A DNA stretch of 64,000 nt from CBDCDJ01 sp965215355 (GCA_965215355.1 CBDCDJ010000007.1:1798001-1862000), one strand, 5' to 3'; positions 50,038 through 59,171 are shown, numbered from the stretch's first letter. The notes: a model not told the origin generated them from the letters alone. Translations and numbers: made by a program.

Positions 50038-51246
50038 ATGGCCTTATCTTCTCAATCTTCAGACGCGCCCTACCGCAAGCCGGGTTTTTGGAAACGGCTG
50101 CGCAGCGGCAACCTGAGCGATACCCAACTCGGCGTGCTGCTCCTCTTGCCCGCCCTGCTCACGCTCGCTGTCGTAATGTTTTACCCGGTGGTGAGCGTGC
50201 TGTGGCAGTCGGTCCACAGCGAAAACCTGTTGCGCCCCTACGAAGGCACACCGTTTGTGGGTCTGGAAAACTTCCGCAAGGTGCTGTGGCTTCAGTGCCG
50301 ACCCGCCGCCGAAACGTTCTGGGGCGACTGCGCAACCTGGGACACGTCTCACCTCATCGGTCTCCGTATCTTAGGCCTGCTCGCCCTCGCAGCCGTGTGG
50401 TGGGCGGCGCTGCGCGGCGGGCTGTCGAAGATTTCAGCCGTCGGCTGGACGCTTCTCCTCGTCCTCGTGTTCGGCGTGCTGCTCGGCTTTCATCCGGGCG
50501 AGGCCGGACGCTGGGGCGACGCGCGCTTTTGGAACTCGTTTCAAATCACGCTGACGATTCTGTTTGTAAGTGTGGTGGGCTCGTTTTTGGTCGGCTTGCC
50601 GCTGGCGCTGCTAGCGAACGTCGACTCGCCCATCAAGTGGCTCGGGCGGGTGGCGCTGCTGTTGCCCTGGGCGATGCCGCGGGCGTTCACTGGCCTCACG
50701 TTTGCATGGTTGTTTCAAAGCGACTACGGCGTCATCAACGACCTGTTCGGGCGGCTCGGCATCAACGCACTACTTCAGACGTTTGTAGACCCCGTTCTCA
50801 TCGGCGACCGGGGCGTGTTTTGGCTGGCTCGAGACCTGCCCGCCGTCATCGCAGTCAACACGACCATCATCTGGAAAACCTCTTCGTTCGTGGCGCTGAT
50901 TTTGCTCGCAGGCTTGCAGTCGGTGGACAAGAGTCTGTACGAGGCTGCGACGGTGGACGGCGCGAACGCCTGGCAGCGCTTCTGGCGCGTGACCCTGCCG
51001 CTGCTGCGTCCGTCGATTGCGGTCGCGCTGATTTTCCGCACCCTCACCGCCATCCAGACCTTCGACGAGCCCTTCGCGATGACGAGGGGCGGGCCGGGGC
51101 GCACCTTGGAAACGTTGGGCCTCTACATCTACAACACCGTGAACGCCTCGAACATCGGCTACGCGGCGGCGCTGTCGGTGATGCTGTTTGTCCTCAGCCT
51201 CAGCATCACGGTGTTTTACTTAAGGTGGATTTACACCAATGACTGA
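50038..51246 (+). CDS. sugar ABC transporter permease (MalF type)
   Basis: 402 aa with about eight hydrophobic segments. YEAATVDGANAWQRFWRVTLPLLRP is the EAA loop that contacts the ATPase. A long insertion around residues 80-180 (with two extra hydrophobic stretches and a Cys pair) precedes the permease core, as in some MalF proteins. There is no ribosome-binding site: the ATG follows the terminator-like T-run. It overlaps the next gene by 8 bp. Confidence 0.9.
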   Translation: MALSSQSSDAPYRKPGFWKRLRSGNLSDTQLGVLLLLPALLTLAVVMFYPVVSVLWQSVHSENLLRPYEGTPFVGLENFRKVLWLQCRPAAETFWGDCATWDTSHLIGLRILGLLALAAVWWAALRGGLSKISAVGWTLLLVLVFGVLLGFHPGEAGRWGDARFWNSFQITLTILFVSVVGSFLVGLPLALLANVDSPIKWLGRVALLLPWAMPRAFTGLTFAWLFQSDYGVINDLFGRLGINALLQTFVDPVLIGDRGVFWLARDLPAVIAVNTTIIWKTSSFVALILLAGLQSVDKSLYEAATVDGANAWQRFWRVTLPLLRPSIAVALIFRTLTAIQTFDEPFAMTRGGPGRTLETLGLYIYNTVNASNIGYAAALSVMLFVLSLSITVFYLRWIYTND

Positions 51247-52153
51247 CTTGAGCTTGCGCAGCAAAGTCGTCCTCAACATTCTCCTCGTGCTGATGATTCT
51301 GGGCGGGCTGTTCCCAGTGCTGTGGCTCTTTTTGACTTCGCTCAAACTCGACGGCGAACTCGTGCAGTTGCCGATAACCTACCTCCCGCAAAGCCCGACG
51401 CTGCGGCACTACGTCGACGTGTTTCGGGACAACCCCTTTGCGCGGTTTTTGCTCAACTCGGCCATCGTGTCGGTCGTGTCAACCCTTGTCTGCGTGCTGT
51501 TCGCGGCGCTAGCGGGCTATGCGCTGGCGCGGCTGCGGCTGCCGGGGCGGCGCGCGATTCTCACCCTCATCGTGATGACGAGCATGTTTCCGGCACTCGT
51601 GCTGCTCGTGCCGCTTTACCGGCTGTTCGTCGGGGTTGAAGTGCCCCTTTTGAGTGCGTTCGTGGGCTGGCTCGAGCTAATCGGCTTCGGCGCTTTTCCA
51701 GATGTCATCACGACGCCCAACCTCCTCAACACCTACCCGGCGCTCATCATTCCTTACGTGGCTTTAAGCATCCCCATCTCGACCCTGATTCTAACGAGCT
51801 TTTTCCAACTCATCCCCGAGGATTTGGAGAGCGCGGCGATGGTGGACGGGTCTTCACGAGTCGGCGCGCTGTTCCGCGTGGTTGCCCCGTTGTCCGCGCC
51901 GGGCATCGTCACCGCGGGCATCATCGTGTTCGTCAACTCCTGGAACGAGTTTTTGCTCGCTTTTACCTTCAACACCGCGCGGCAGATGCGCACCGTGCCG
52001 GTCGGAATTATCCTCTACCAAGGCGAGTTCTCGTTCGACTGGGCGATTATCAGCGCGGCGCTCATTTTGGGAATAGTGCCGCTCGTCGTTTTAATCATCT
52101 TTTTCCAACAGCGCATCATCAGCGGGCTGACCGCGGGCGGGGTCAAGGGGTAG
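51239..52153 (+). CDS. sugar ABC transporter permease (MalG type)
   Basis: 304 aa with six to seven hydrophobic segments. The EAA loop is ESAAMVDGSSRVGALFRVVAPLSAP, and NSWNEFLLAFTF is typical of MalG-type subunits. It completes the heterodimeric permease with the preceding gene. Confidence 0.92.
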   Translation: MTDLSLRSKVVLNILLVLMILGGLFPVLWLFLTSLKLDGELVQLPITYLPQSPTLRHYVDVFRDNPFARFLLNSAIVSVVSTLVCVLFAALAGYALARLRLPGRRAILTLIVMTSMFPALVLLVPLYRLFVGVEVPLLSAFVGWLELIGFGAFPDVITTPNLLNTYPALIIPYVALSIPISTLILTSFFQLIPEDLESAAMVDGSSRVGALFRVVAPLSAPGIVTAGIIVFVNSWNEFLLAFTFNTARQMRTVPVGIILYQGEFSFDWAIISAALILGIVPLVVLIIFFQQRIISGLTAGGVKG

Positions 52154-52164
52154 ACTCGGGATTT

Positions 52165-53595
52165 ATGAATCTACGCATCGGTTTTGTCGGCATCGTTCGA
52201 CCTTTATTCAAAGGAGATTCGCCCGCGGCGGCGAAAAAGAGCCGCGAGCAGCTTGAAAAATTAGGTGAGGAGCACGGCTTCGAGGTCGTCACTGCGAAAG
52301 TTTCCGGCAATGACCAGCACGTGGCGACGGGGCAAACCATCCCGACGTTCGCCGTGAGCAATTTATCCACTGCTGAGCAAGCCGCTAAGCAATTGAGGGA
52401 TGAAAAGCTCGACTTTCTCCTCATCCAGCACACGACCTTCACAACCGGCGACTTGCTCGTGCCGCTGCTACATGCTGCAAAGCGGGTGGGCGTGTGGGCG
52501 CTGCCCGAGTCCTCAGGCGGGCGCGGCAAGGGCGGGCCGCTGCCGCTGAACGCCCTGTGCGGCCTCAACATGACGCTGAGTTTTTTGGAGCATCCCGAGG
52601 TCGCCAAACGCGAGCCCGTGAAGTGGTTTTACGGCGAAGCGACGAGCGACTGGTTCCGGGCGCGGCTCGAGCCCACCCTGGCCGCTCTCAAAGGTCTCAA
52701 AGCGCTCGAGACCGCGCGCATTTTACAAATCGGCGGCACCGCACCGTCGTTTTTCGGCATTCAAGAGCGGCCCTCGTTAAAAACTATTACCGTCGAGACG
52801 AAAGAACTCACCGAGCTGTTCGAGCGGGTCTCGAGCGTTCCTGAAAAAGAAGCTGAAGCCTTGGCACGCAATTGGGGAAAAAGGGAGAAATTGGAAACCT
52901 CTTCCGAACAGTTGAACAACGCGGCTCGAGTCGAACTCGCGCTACGTTCTCTGGCCGAAGAGGGCGACTACAACGCGCTGGCCGTGCGTTGCTGGCCCGA
53001 ACTGCCCGACGCTTGCGGCGCGATGGCCTGCGCTGCGGTCGGGCGTTTGGGTGACGCAAACATCCCCACCGCCTGCGAGGGCGACGTGATGGGCGCTCTC
53101 TCGATGCGCGTGCTGCAAGGGGTGAGCGGCGAGGCGGCGGCTCTAATGGATTTATCCGACATAGACCTGCAAGACGACACCCTCCAGTTCTGGCACTGCG
53201 GCAACGCGCCGCTGAACTGGGCGGCGGGCGGTCACACGCGGCTCACCACTCACTTCAACCGGGACGGCGTGGGCGTCGTGCGGGACATGGCGCTCCGGCC
53301 CGGCCCGGCAACGGGCTTTCGACTGCTTTCGGAAGGACGGGCGGCGCTCGTCGCTTCGGGCGTTTTCACATCACCGGATAAAGCGGGTTTCGACGGCGTG
53401 CGCGGCTGGCTCGGGGAACTCAGGTGGAACGGCGAGAAGGTTGACGCTCGAGCCTTCGTCGCCAACGTCCTCGACCACCGCTTGCCGCACCACTTCGCTT
53501 TCGGGGCGGGAGAGTTGACCGAGGCTTTGAACGAACTGAGTGGGTGGCTGGGGGCGCGGGTGCTCGAGCCCCGTCCTCTCAGGAACACCTTGTGA
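52165..53595 (+). CDS. FucI/AraA-like sugar isomerase family protein
   Basis: 476 aa. LRIGFVGIVRPLFKGDS at the start, PESSGGRGKGGPLPLNALCGLNM mid-protein, CWPELPDACGAMACAAVGRLGDANIPTACEGDVMGALSM and a C-terminal HHFAFGAG fit the L-fucose/L-arabinose isomerase superfamily (aldose-ketose isomerisation, Mn-dependent). It is divergent, so the substrate is not fucose by default. Positioned before a kinase and an aldolase, it should make the ketose they use. The stop overlaps the kinase GTG (GTGA). Confidence 0.82.
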   Translation: MNLRIGFVGIVRPLFKGDSPAAAKKSREQLEKLGEEHGFEVVTAKVSGNDQHVATGQTIPTFAVSNLSTAEQAAKQLRDEKLDFLLIQHTTFTTGDLLVPLLHAAKRVGVWALPESSGGRGKGGPLPLNALCGLNMTLSFLEHPEVAKREPVKWFYGEATSDWFRARLEPTLAALKGLKALETARILQIGGTAPSFFGIQERPSLKTITVETKELTELFERVSSVPEKEAEALARNWGKREKLETSSEQLNNAARVELALRSLAEEGDYNALAVRCWPELPDACGAMACAAVGRLGDANIPTACEGDVMGALSMRVLQGVSGEAAALMDLSDIDLQDDTLQFWHCGNAPLNWAAGGHTRLTTHFNRDGVGVVRDMALRPGPATGFRLLSEGRAALVASGVFTSPDKAGFDGVRGWLGELRWNGEKVDARAFVANVLDHRLPHHFAFGAGELTEALNELSGWLGARVLEPRPLRNTL

Positions 53596-54551
53596 GTGGG
53601 GAGACCCCCCCGGCCCCCCTGAAAGGGGGGAGTAGAAAACTGCTCATGGTCGGGTTGTCCTGCATCGACCACGTTTGGCAGGTCGAAAACTTTCCGCCGA
53701 CGAACTCGCGCACACCCGCCACGGCCTACCGCTCGCAAGGGGGCGGCCCGGCGGCGACGGCGGCGGTCACGGCGGCGCGGCTTGGCGCAGCGGTCGAGCT
53801 TTGGGCACTCCACGGTGACGACGGCAACGGCAGAGCGGCGAAGGCGGAACTCGAGGCGTTCGGGGTCGATTGCACCGGGCTCCGCACGCCCGAAGGTGCG
53901 GAAACCATCGTCAGCGGCATCTTGGTCGCGCCGGACGGAGAGCGCTACATTTTTCCTTATTACCCGGCGAACTTAGAAGATTCGGCGGAGGGGCTCGAGC
54001 TGTCCCGCGTGAAAACTTTCGACTGCATTCTCACCGACGCGCGACATCCGGTGATGAGTGAAGCCGTGTTGAAAGAGGCTGCCGCTCACGGCGTGCCCAT
54101 TGTGGGCGACTTCAGCAACACCCGCAACTGGCACCTGGCGCGGTACGTGGACTACCTCATCGCGTCGGAGGAATGCGCCGCCGACGTGCTGGGCCGCAAC
54201 GAGCCCGAAGCGGCACTCGCCGCGCTACGGCAATCCGACGCGCAACTCGTCGGCATCACCTTGGGCGAGAACGGCTTTCTTTACGAACACGCGGGAGATG
54301 TCCGCCACATCCCCGCCCTGGCCGTCGACGTGGTCGACACGACCGGCGCGGGTGACGTGTTTCACGGCGCTTACGCTTACGCGGTGGCGAGACAGTGGGA
54401 CGTGGGGCGCTGCGGTTTGTTCGCCTCGGTGACGGCGGCCTTGAAATGTACTGCCTTGGGAGGCCGTGCCGGAATACCCACAGCGGCAGAGGTCGAGCAC
54501 CTGCTCGAGGAGAAAACGGCTCGAGAGATGGACGAGTTGGAATGGACGTAA
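53592..54551 (+). CDS. PfkB-family carbohydrate kinase
   Basis: 319 aa from GTG 53592. LLMVGLSCIDHVWQVENFPP starts the ribokinase fold, SQGGGPAATAAVTAARLG binds substrate, and VVDTTGAGDVFHGAYAY holds the catalytic Asp and anion hole. Residues about 2-14 (SGETPPAPLKGGS) are encoded by a C-rich hairpin repeat, so the alternative start ATG 53646 must be considered. It should phosphorylate the ketose made by the isomerase. Confidence 0.88.
   Translation: MSGETPPAPLKGGSRKLLMVGLSCIDHVWQVENFPPTNSRTPATAYRSQGGGPAATAAVTAARLGAAVELWALHGDDGNGRAAKAELEAFGVDCTGLRTPEGAETIVSGILVAPDGERYIFPYYPANLEDSAEGLELSRVKTFDCILTDARHPVMSEAVLKEAAAHGVPIVGDFSNTRNWHLARYVDYLIASEECAADVLGRNEPEAALAALRQSDAQLVGITLGENGFLYEHAGDVRHIPALAVDVVDTTGAGDVFHGAYAYAVARQWDVGRCGLFASVTAALKCTALGGRAGIPTAAEVEHLLEEKTAREMDELEWT
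53614..53630. repeat. C-rich hairpin repeat, copy 1 (inside kinase 5' end)
   Basis: CCCCCCT, loop GAA, AGGGGGG, preceded by another C7 run. Same repeat type as at 54561 and 55002. Confidence 0.75.
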
Positions 54552-54560
54552 GCGACTTTC

Positions 54561-54597
54561 GCCCCCCTTCCTCCCCTTTCAGGGGAGGAAGGGGGGC
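54561..54597. repeat. C-rich hairpin repeat, copy 2
   Basis: A perfect 17-bp stem from GCCCCCCTTCCTCCCCT, loop TTC and its complement, in the spacer between the kinase and the DUF559 gene. Confidence 0.85.
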
Positions 54598-54618
54598 GGC
54601 TGAGAGGACGGCCAGCCG

Positions 54619-55026
54619 ATGACTAAGCTAGTCAAAACCGACTTCCACCTCCCCTACAACCCCGACCTACTTCAAAGGGCTAAAACCTTGCGTAAAAACA
54701 TGACCCCAGCCGAGCGCAAGCTTTGGGAGTATCTGCAGTTGCTTGACGTGAAGATTTACCGCCAGCGCCTCATCGGCAACTTCATCGTCGATTTTTACTG
54801 CTCGAGCCGCAAGCTCGTCATCGAGGTTGATGGAGACAGCCACACCCCAGAGCCTGCCAAGGTTTACGACCAGGAAAGGACGAATGTGCTTAACGGTTAC
54901 CGACTCCAAGTTGTCCGCTTTACGAACAGGGAAGTGTTGACTGAATTTGAAGGCGTGTGTTTGAAGGTGGCGGAGTTGCTGGTGGAGAAGACCCCCCCTG
55001 CCCCCCCTAAAAGGGGGGAGAGATGA
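54619..55026 (+). CDS. DUF559 Vsr-like endonuclease domain protein
   Basis: 135 aa. AKTLRKNMTPAERKLWEYLQ, FIVDFYCSSRKLVIEVDGDSH and VVRFTNREVLTEFEGV are the DUF559 pattern (PD-(D/E)XK/Vsr fold, D..ExD). The C-terminal KTPPAPPKRGER is translated from a C-rich hairpin repeat. Its stop overlaps the aldolase ATG (ATGA). It has no obvious link to sugar metabolism and looks like a passenger inserted in the operon. Confidence 0.85.
   Translation: MTKLVKTDFHLPYNPDLLQRAKTLRKNMTPAERKLWEYLQLLDVKIYRQRLIGNFIVDFYCSSRKLVIEVDGDSHTPEPAKVYDQERTNVLNGYRLQVVRFTNREVLTEFEGVCLKVAELLVEKTPPAPPKRGER
55002..55018. repeat. C-rich hairpin repeat, copy 3
   Basis: CCCCCCT, loop AAA, AGGGGGG, followed by AGAG and ATG. Its G-run doubles as the Shine-Dalgarno of the aldolase gene, and it encodes the DUF559 tail. 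Confidence 0.8.
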
Positions 55027-56090
55027 GCGGGGTGCTCTCCGCAGGCAAGTACCGCAACTTGCAAACCCTCGCCGACGAGCGCGGCGTGTTCAAGATGATC
55101 GCCGTCGACCAGCGCCCGCCGATTTTCAACGCACTCGCCAAGCACGGCAACCGCAAACCTGGAGAAGTTGCTTACGACGAGGTAGCAAGCATCAAAACCC
55201 TCCTCACCCGCGTACTCGCTCCCGAGGCGACGGCGGTGCTCGTCGACCCGGTGTGGACACACCCGCACGCGCTTCGGCACATTCCGGGTCGCGTCGGGCT
55301 GCTGAGCACGCTCGAGGGTTACGATTTCGACGTAACGGACGGCGAGCGCACCTCGAAGCCCATCCAAAACTGGTCGGTCAAAAAAATCAAACGCAGCGGC
55401 GCGGCGGGCGTCAAGGTGCTCGCCTGGCACCGCCCGGACATCCGCGCGGACACGCAAGCGCACCAGGACGCTTTCATCAAAGAGGTTGGTGACGAGTGCA
55501 GAACGCGGGACATCCCGTTTGTCCTCGAGCTTCTCACTTACCCCAAACCGGGTGAAGACGCGGACGGACTCGAGTACGCTCGCACCAAACCCCAGCGCGT
55601 GCTCGAGTCCGTTCGTTACTATTCGGATGACCGCTTCGGCGTGGACTTGCTCAAGCTCGAGTTCCCCGCCGACCTCAAACGTACTAGAGAGTTCGCGGCG
55701 GGTGCGTTCGGGGGCGAAGCGCGGGAGGCGGCCTACACGTTGGACGAGGTCAAAGATTACCTCAAAAACCTCGACGACATCACGAATGTCCCTTGGGTTC
55801 TTCTTTCGGCGGGGGTGGGGCCGCTCGAGTTCGCGCTGAACTTAGACCTCGCGTTTCAAGCGGGCGCGAGCGGGTTTTTGGCGGGGCGGGCGGTGTGGTT
55901 GGACGCGCTGGACGCATATCCTGACTTAGAAGCAGTCGAAGCGCGTTTGCGTGAAAAGTCCTTACCCTACCTGCGGCAGATTTCCGGCGCGGCCGACGCG
56001 GCGACGCCGTGGCCGCAGCACCGGCGCTACGGCGGCGAGGTTGTGCTCGAGGCCGCCTCGCCCACCTGGTTAACGGACTACGGCGCGTGA
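55023..56090 (+). CDS. LacD/YihT-class sugar-phosphate aldolase
   Basis: 355 aa. FKMIAVDQRPP, VKVLAWHRPDIRADTQAHQDAFIKEVGDEC, PFVLELLTYP, DLLKLEFPADL (expected Schiff-base Lys) and PWVLLSAGV...AFQAGASGFLAGRAVW are class I aldolase motifs shared by tagatose-1,6-bisphosphate aldolase and sulfofructose-1-phosphate aldolase. The last block is close to the YihT version. It should cleave the phosphorylated ketose to DHAP and a second three-carbon product. Confidence 0.85.
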   Translation: MSGVLSAGKYRNLQTLADERGVFKMIAVDQRPPIFNALAKHGNRKPGEVAYDEVASIKTLLTRVLAPEATAVLVDPVWTHPHALRHIPGRVGLLSTLEGYDFDVTDGERTSKPIQNWSVKKIKRSGAAGVKVLAWHRPDIRADTQAHQDAFIKEVGDECRTRDIPFVLELLTYPKPGEDADGLEYARTKPQRVLESVRYYSDDRFGVDLLKLEFPADLKRTREFAAGAFGGEAREAAYTLDEVKDYLKNLDDITNVPWVLLSAGVGPLEFALNLDLAFQAGASGFLAGRAVWLDALDAYPDLEAVEARLREKSLPYLRQISGAADAATPWPQHRRYGGEVVLEAASPTWLTDYGA

Positions 56091-57061
56091 GCGGCAAGCT
56101 CGGGGTGCTCGTCGTCGGCGCGGGCGACATGGGGACGCGCCACGCGCTGCACTGGACGGCGGCGGGGGCGCGGGTCGTCGCGGTGTGCGACCCGGACGTA
56201 AAGCGGGCTCAAGCCTTGGCCGATGTGTGCGCGGCGCTCGCGGACGCGGACTACAAGGAGATGTTGCAGCGGGACGATGTCGAGGTGGTCTCAGTGTGTA
56301 CCCCGACCTTTTTGCACGCGCCCGTTACCATCGACAGTTTGAACGCGGGCAAACACGTCCTCTGCGAGAAGCCCATCGCGCTCACCCTGGAAGACGCCCA
56401 CGCGATGAAAAACGCCGCCGAGGCCAACGGCCGCGAACTCCGCATCGGCTTTATGCGCCGTTTCGACCCCTCGTACCCGGTGCTGTTGAATCAACTTAAC
56501 GCCGTCGGCGGGCCGGTGTTGGGCAGCGTCACCGTGACGGCGGGCATCCGCCCGAAACGCCTGATGCACGCTCGAGACGCCAACGGCGGCCCCGTCGTCG
56601 ACATGTGCTGCCACCTGTTCGACATGTGGAAGCGGATGTTTAACGCGTCACCCCGGCTCGTCCACGCGGTGGGCCACACCTACGGCGCGGACAAACCTCA
56701 GCTTGCTGGAATCAAGAACAAAGCGGTCGACAGCGCGGCAATTACCCTTCAGTACGGCGCGAACACCGTGCAACTGCTCATCACCTGGGGTCTGCCTGAG
56801 GGCGTATTTTTTCGCGAGAAGCACGTCTACGTCGGCCCTGGCGGACTCGTCGAGGCGAGTTGGGACTATTTAACCAATCCGGTCGAACTTTTGAACGGCG
56901 CGGGCGTGGCCCGTTTCGAGAGCGGGCGCGACCCCTGGGCGGCGGAGATTCGGCAGTTTTACAAAGAGCTGACCGAAGGTGCCGCGCGTGAGGTTGCCGA
57001 CGCGGACGACGGCGTCGAAGCGCTCGAGCTGTCCCTGCAAGTGCTCGAGGCCGTTGCATGA
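56087..57061 (+). CDS. Gfo/Idh/MocA-family oxidoreductase
   Basis: 324 aa from GTG 56087, overlapping the aldolase stop (GTGA). LGVLVVGAGDMGTRHALHW is the NAD-binding motif, HVLCEKPIALTLEDA contains the conserved EKP, and DMCCHLFDMW provides a catalytic His region. These enzymes oxidise or reduce sugars and cyclitols. ATGA overlap with the next gene. Confidence 0.9.
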   Translation: MSGKLGVLVVGAGDMGTRHALHWTAAGARVVAVCDPDVKRAQALADVCAALADADYKEMLQRDDVEVVSVCTPTFLHAPVTIDSLNAGKHVLCEKPIALTLEDAHAMKNAAEANGRELRIGFMRRFDPSYPVLLNQLNAVGGPVLGSVTVTAGIRPKRLMHARDANGGPVVDMCCHLFDMWKRMFNASPRLVHAVGHTYGADKPQLAGIKNKAVDSAAITLQYGANTVQLLITWGLPEGVFFREKHVYVGPGGLVEASWDYLTNPVELLNGAGVARFESGRDPWAAEIRQFYKELTEGAAREVADADDGVEALELSLQVLEAVA

Positions 57062-58080
57062 AGGTCGGCATCGTCGGCGCAGGGCGTTGGGCCGAGGTTC
57101 ACAAGCGGGCTTTGGCGGAGGTCGGCGCGAATTTAGAGGCGGTGCTGGTCTCGAGCGAAACCTCGAAACAGCGCGTCGAAGACGAGTGGAACGTCCGCGC
57201 TACCACCGACATGCAAACCTTTTTGAACGAAGACATCGCCGCCGTCATCGTCGTCAGCCCGAACTACCTCCACGCCGAGCATTCCGTCGCCGCCCTGAAC
57301 GCGGGCAAACACGTCCTCGTCGAAAAGCCGATGGCGACGAAACTCGAGGACTGTGAAGCGATGCTGGCGGCGGCGAAGCGTGCGGGCAAAGTCTTGGCCG
57401 TGGGCCTCGAGATGCGCGTGTTCACCCTGTTCGAACGCGTCAAGCAGCTTCTCGACGCGGATGCTATCGGCAAACCCGTCCACCTCGCGCTCGACCTGTG
57501 GCGGCGGCCTTACCGGGCGGGCGCGGGCGGCTGGAAGCAAGACCCCGCCAAGCTCGGCAGCGCGATTTTGGAGGAGCCGGTTCACTACCTCGACTTGGCG
57601 CGCTGGTACTTGCTCGAGACGAGCGGCGAACCCGTCGCTCTACAAGCCTGGGCCAACAGCCGTACGGGCCGCGAGTACCTGAACGAGAATTTGGACGTTC
57701 GGCTCGAGTACGCGGACAAGACGCGCGCCCTCGTCACCCGCTCGATTGCCGCCTTCGAACACCGGGTCACGCTGCAAATCGTCGGCGAAACGGGTTCGCT
57801 CCGCGCCGAGTGGGCGGGGACGATGGATTTGGACGAGCAGCCGACGGCGACCCTGCAACTTCACACGAGCGGCGACCGCGACGCGCCCGCCGAGCGCATC
57901 GACGTAACGCAAAAAACGGGTCACGCCTTCGACGTGCCGCGGCAGACTTCGGCTTTTCTCGACGCTGTCCGAGAAGGCGCGCGCCCGCCCGCCACAGGCC
58001 TGGACGGCCTCGCCTCGGTGGCGCTGTCTTTGGCGGTGGAGCGGTCGCTTGGGACAGGTGAGAGCGTCGTCGACCTTTAG
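57058..58080 (+). CDS. Gfo/Idh/MocA-family oxidoreductase
   Basis: 340 aa. KVGIVGAGRWAEVH binds NAD, HVLVEKPMATKLEDCEAML carries the EKP motif, and LEEPVHYLDLARWY the catalytic-site His. It is a paralogue of the preceding enzyme with limited similarity, so the two could act in sequence on the same sugar. Last gene of the sugar operon. Confidence 0.9.
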   Translation: MKVGIVGAGRWAEVHKRALAEVGANLEAVLVSSETSKQRVEDEWNVRATTDMQTFLNEDIAAVIVVSPNYLHAEHSVAALNAGKHVLVEKPMATKLEDCEAMLAAAKRAGKVLAVGLEMRVFTLFERVKQLLDADAIGKPVHLALDLWRRPYRAGAGGWKQDPAKLGSAILEEPVHYLDLARWYLLETSGEPVALQAWANSRTGREYLNENLDVRLEYADKTRALVTRSIAAFEHRVTLQIVGETGSLRAEWAGTMDLDEQPTATLQLHTSGDRDAPAERIDVTQKTGHAFDVPRQTSAFLDAVREGARPPATGLDGLASVALSLAVERSLGTGESVVDL

Positions 58081-58194
58081 AGGACGTTCGGGGCCTTCAT
58101 CGTTCAGGTGCGCCGTCAAAAGGTAGGGTATGATGGCCGCGTCAACACAACGACGGCGTCCCGACGGGCGCTACGGAATTTCGGGAGGTAAAGC

Positions 58195-59154
58195 ATGAAC
58201 CGCTTCGTAGCTGTACTTTTGTCAGGCATGATGCTTGTAGGCACGGCCTTCGCCCAGGACTGCGCGCGCGGCACGCTGGACGTGCGCTTTTGCGACGCGG
58301 ACGGCGATTTGCTCGCCGACGTGCCGAGCGACACCTCACAACGGGTCGACCCCGACACGCTCATCTTCGCCTACACCCCGGTCGAAGACCCGGCGCTGTA
58401 CGCCGAGGTGTGGGCGGACTTCTTGACGCACCTGGAAGAGGTCACCGGCAAAACGGTGCAGTTTTTCCCGGTCGACTCGAACGCGGCGCAGCTCGAGGCC
58501 ATGCGCGCCGGACGCTTGCACGTGGCGGGTTTCAACACGGGCAGCGTGCCCTTTGCGGTCAACGTGGCGGGCTTCCGCCCCTTCGCGATGATGGCGGCCG
58601 AAGACGGCTCGTTCGGCTACGAGATGGAAATCATCACGCCGCCGGACAGCGCCCTGGCGTCGCCCGCCGACCTAGCGGGCGGGCAGCTCGCTTTCACCTC
58701 GGAAACCTCGAACTCGGGCTTTAAAGCGCCGAGCGCGCTGCTCATGTCGGAGTTCGAACTGAGTGCCGACGAGGACTTCGAAACCGCCTTTTCGGGCAGC
58801 CACGAGAACTCGATTTTGGGCGTCGTGAACGGCGACTATGAGGCGGCCTCGATTGCGAACTCGGTCTTGGCGCGCATGGTGGCGCGCGGCGTCGTGAACG
58901 AGGGCGACTACAAGTCCATCTACACCTCGCAGACTTTCCCGACGACGGCTTACGGCTACGTTTACAACCTCGAGCCCGAGCTGGCCGATAAAATCCAGGA
59001 GGCCTTTTTCAGCTACGACTGGGAGGGCACGCCGCTGCAAGAAGAGTTCAGCGAGAGCGGCGAGGCGCAGTTTATCGACATCGACTACGCGACCTACTGG
59101 GACGTGATTCGCAGAATCGACGAGGCCAACGGGGTCAACTACACCTCGCCGTAA
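58195..59154 (+). CDS. phnD: PhnD-like phosphonate/phosphate-type binding protein
   Basis: 319 aa. A signal peptide ends at AFAQ (residue 21), followed by a Cys-containing segment (DCARGTLDVRFCDADGDL) and then the PhnD core TLIFAYTPVEDP, HLEEVTGKTVQFFPVDSNAAQLEAMRAGRLHVAGFNTGS and FTSETSNSGFKAPSALL. It captures a phosphonate or a related oxyanion ligand outside the membrane. GGGAGG lies before the ATG; TATGAT (58129-58134) is a candidate -10. It heads phnD-C-E-E. Confidence 0.88.
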   Translation: MNRFVAVLLSGMMLVGTAFAQDCARGTLDVRFCDADGDLLADVPSDTSQRVDPDTLIFAYTPVEDPALYAEVWADFLTHLEEVTGKTVQFFPVDSNAAQLEAMRAGRLHVAGFNTGSVPFAVNVAGFRPFAMMAAEDGSFGYEMEIITPPDSALASPADLAGGQLAFTSETSNSGFKAPSALLMSEFELSADEDFETAFSGSHENSILGVVNGDYEAASIANSVLARMVARGVVNEGDYKSIYTSQTFPTTAYGYVYNLEPELADKIQEAFFSYDWEGTPLQEEFSESGEAQFIDIDYATYWDVIRRIDEANGVNYTSP

Positions 59155-59171
59155 CTAGACGAGACAGTACG

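Noticed and set aside
53592..53595. Isomerase-kinase fusion by readthrough
   Set aside because: The two genes overlap as GTGA in different frames; each has complete termini, so coupling rather than fusion is likely.
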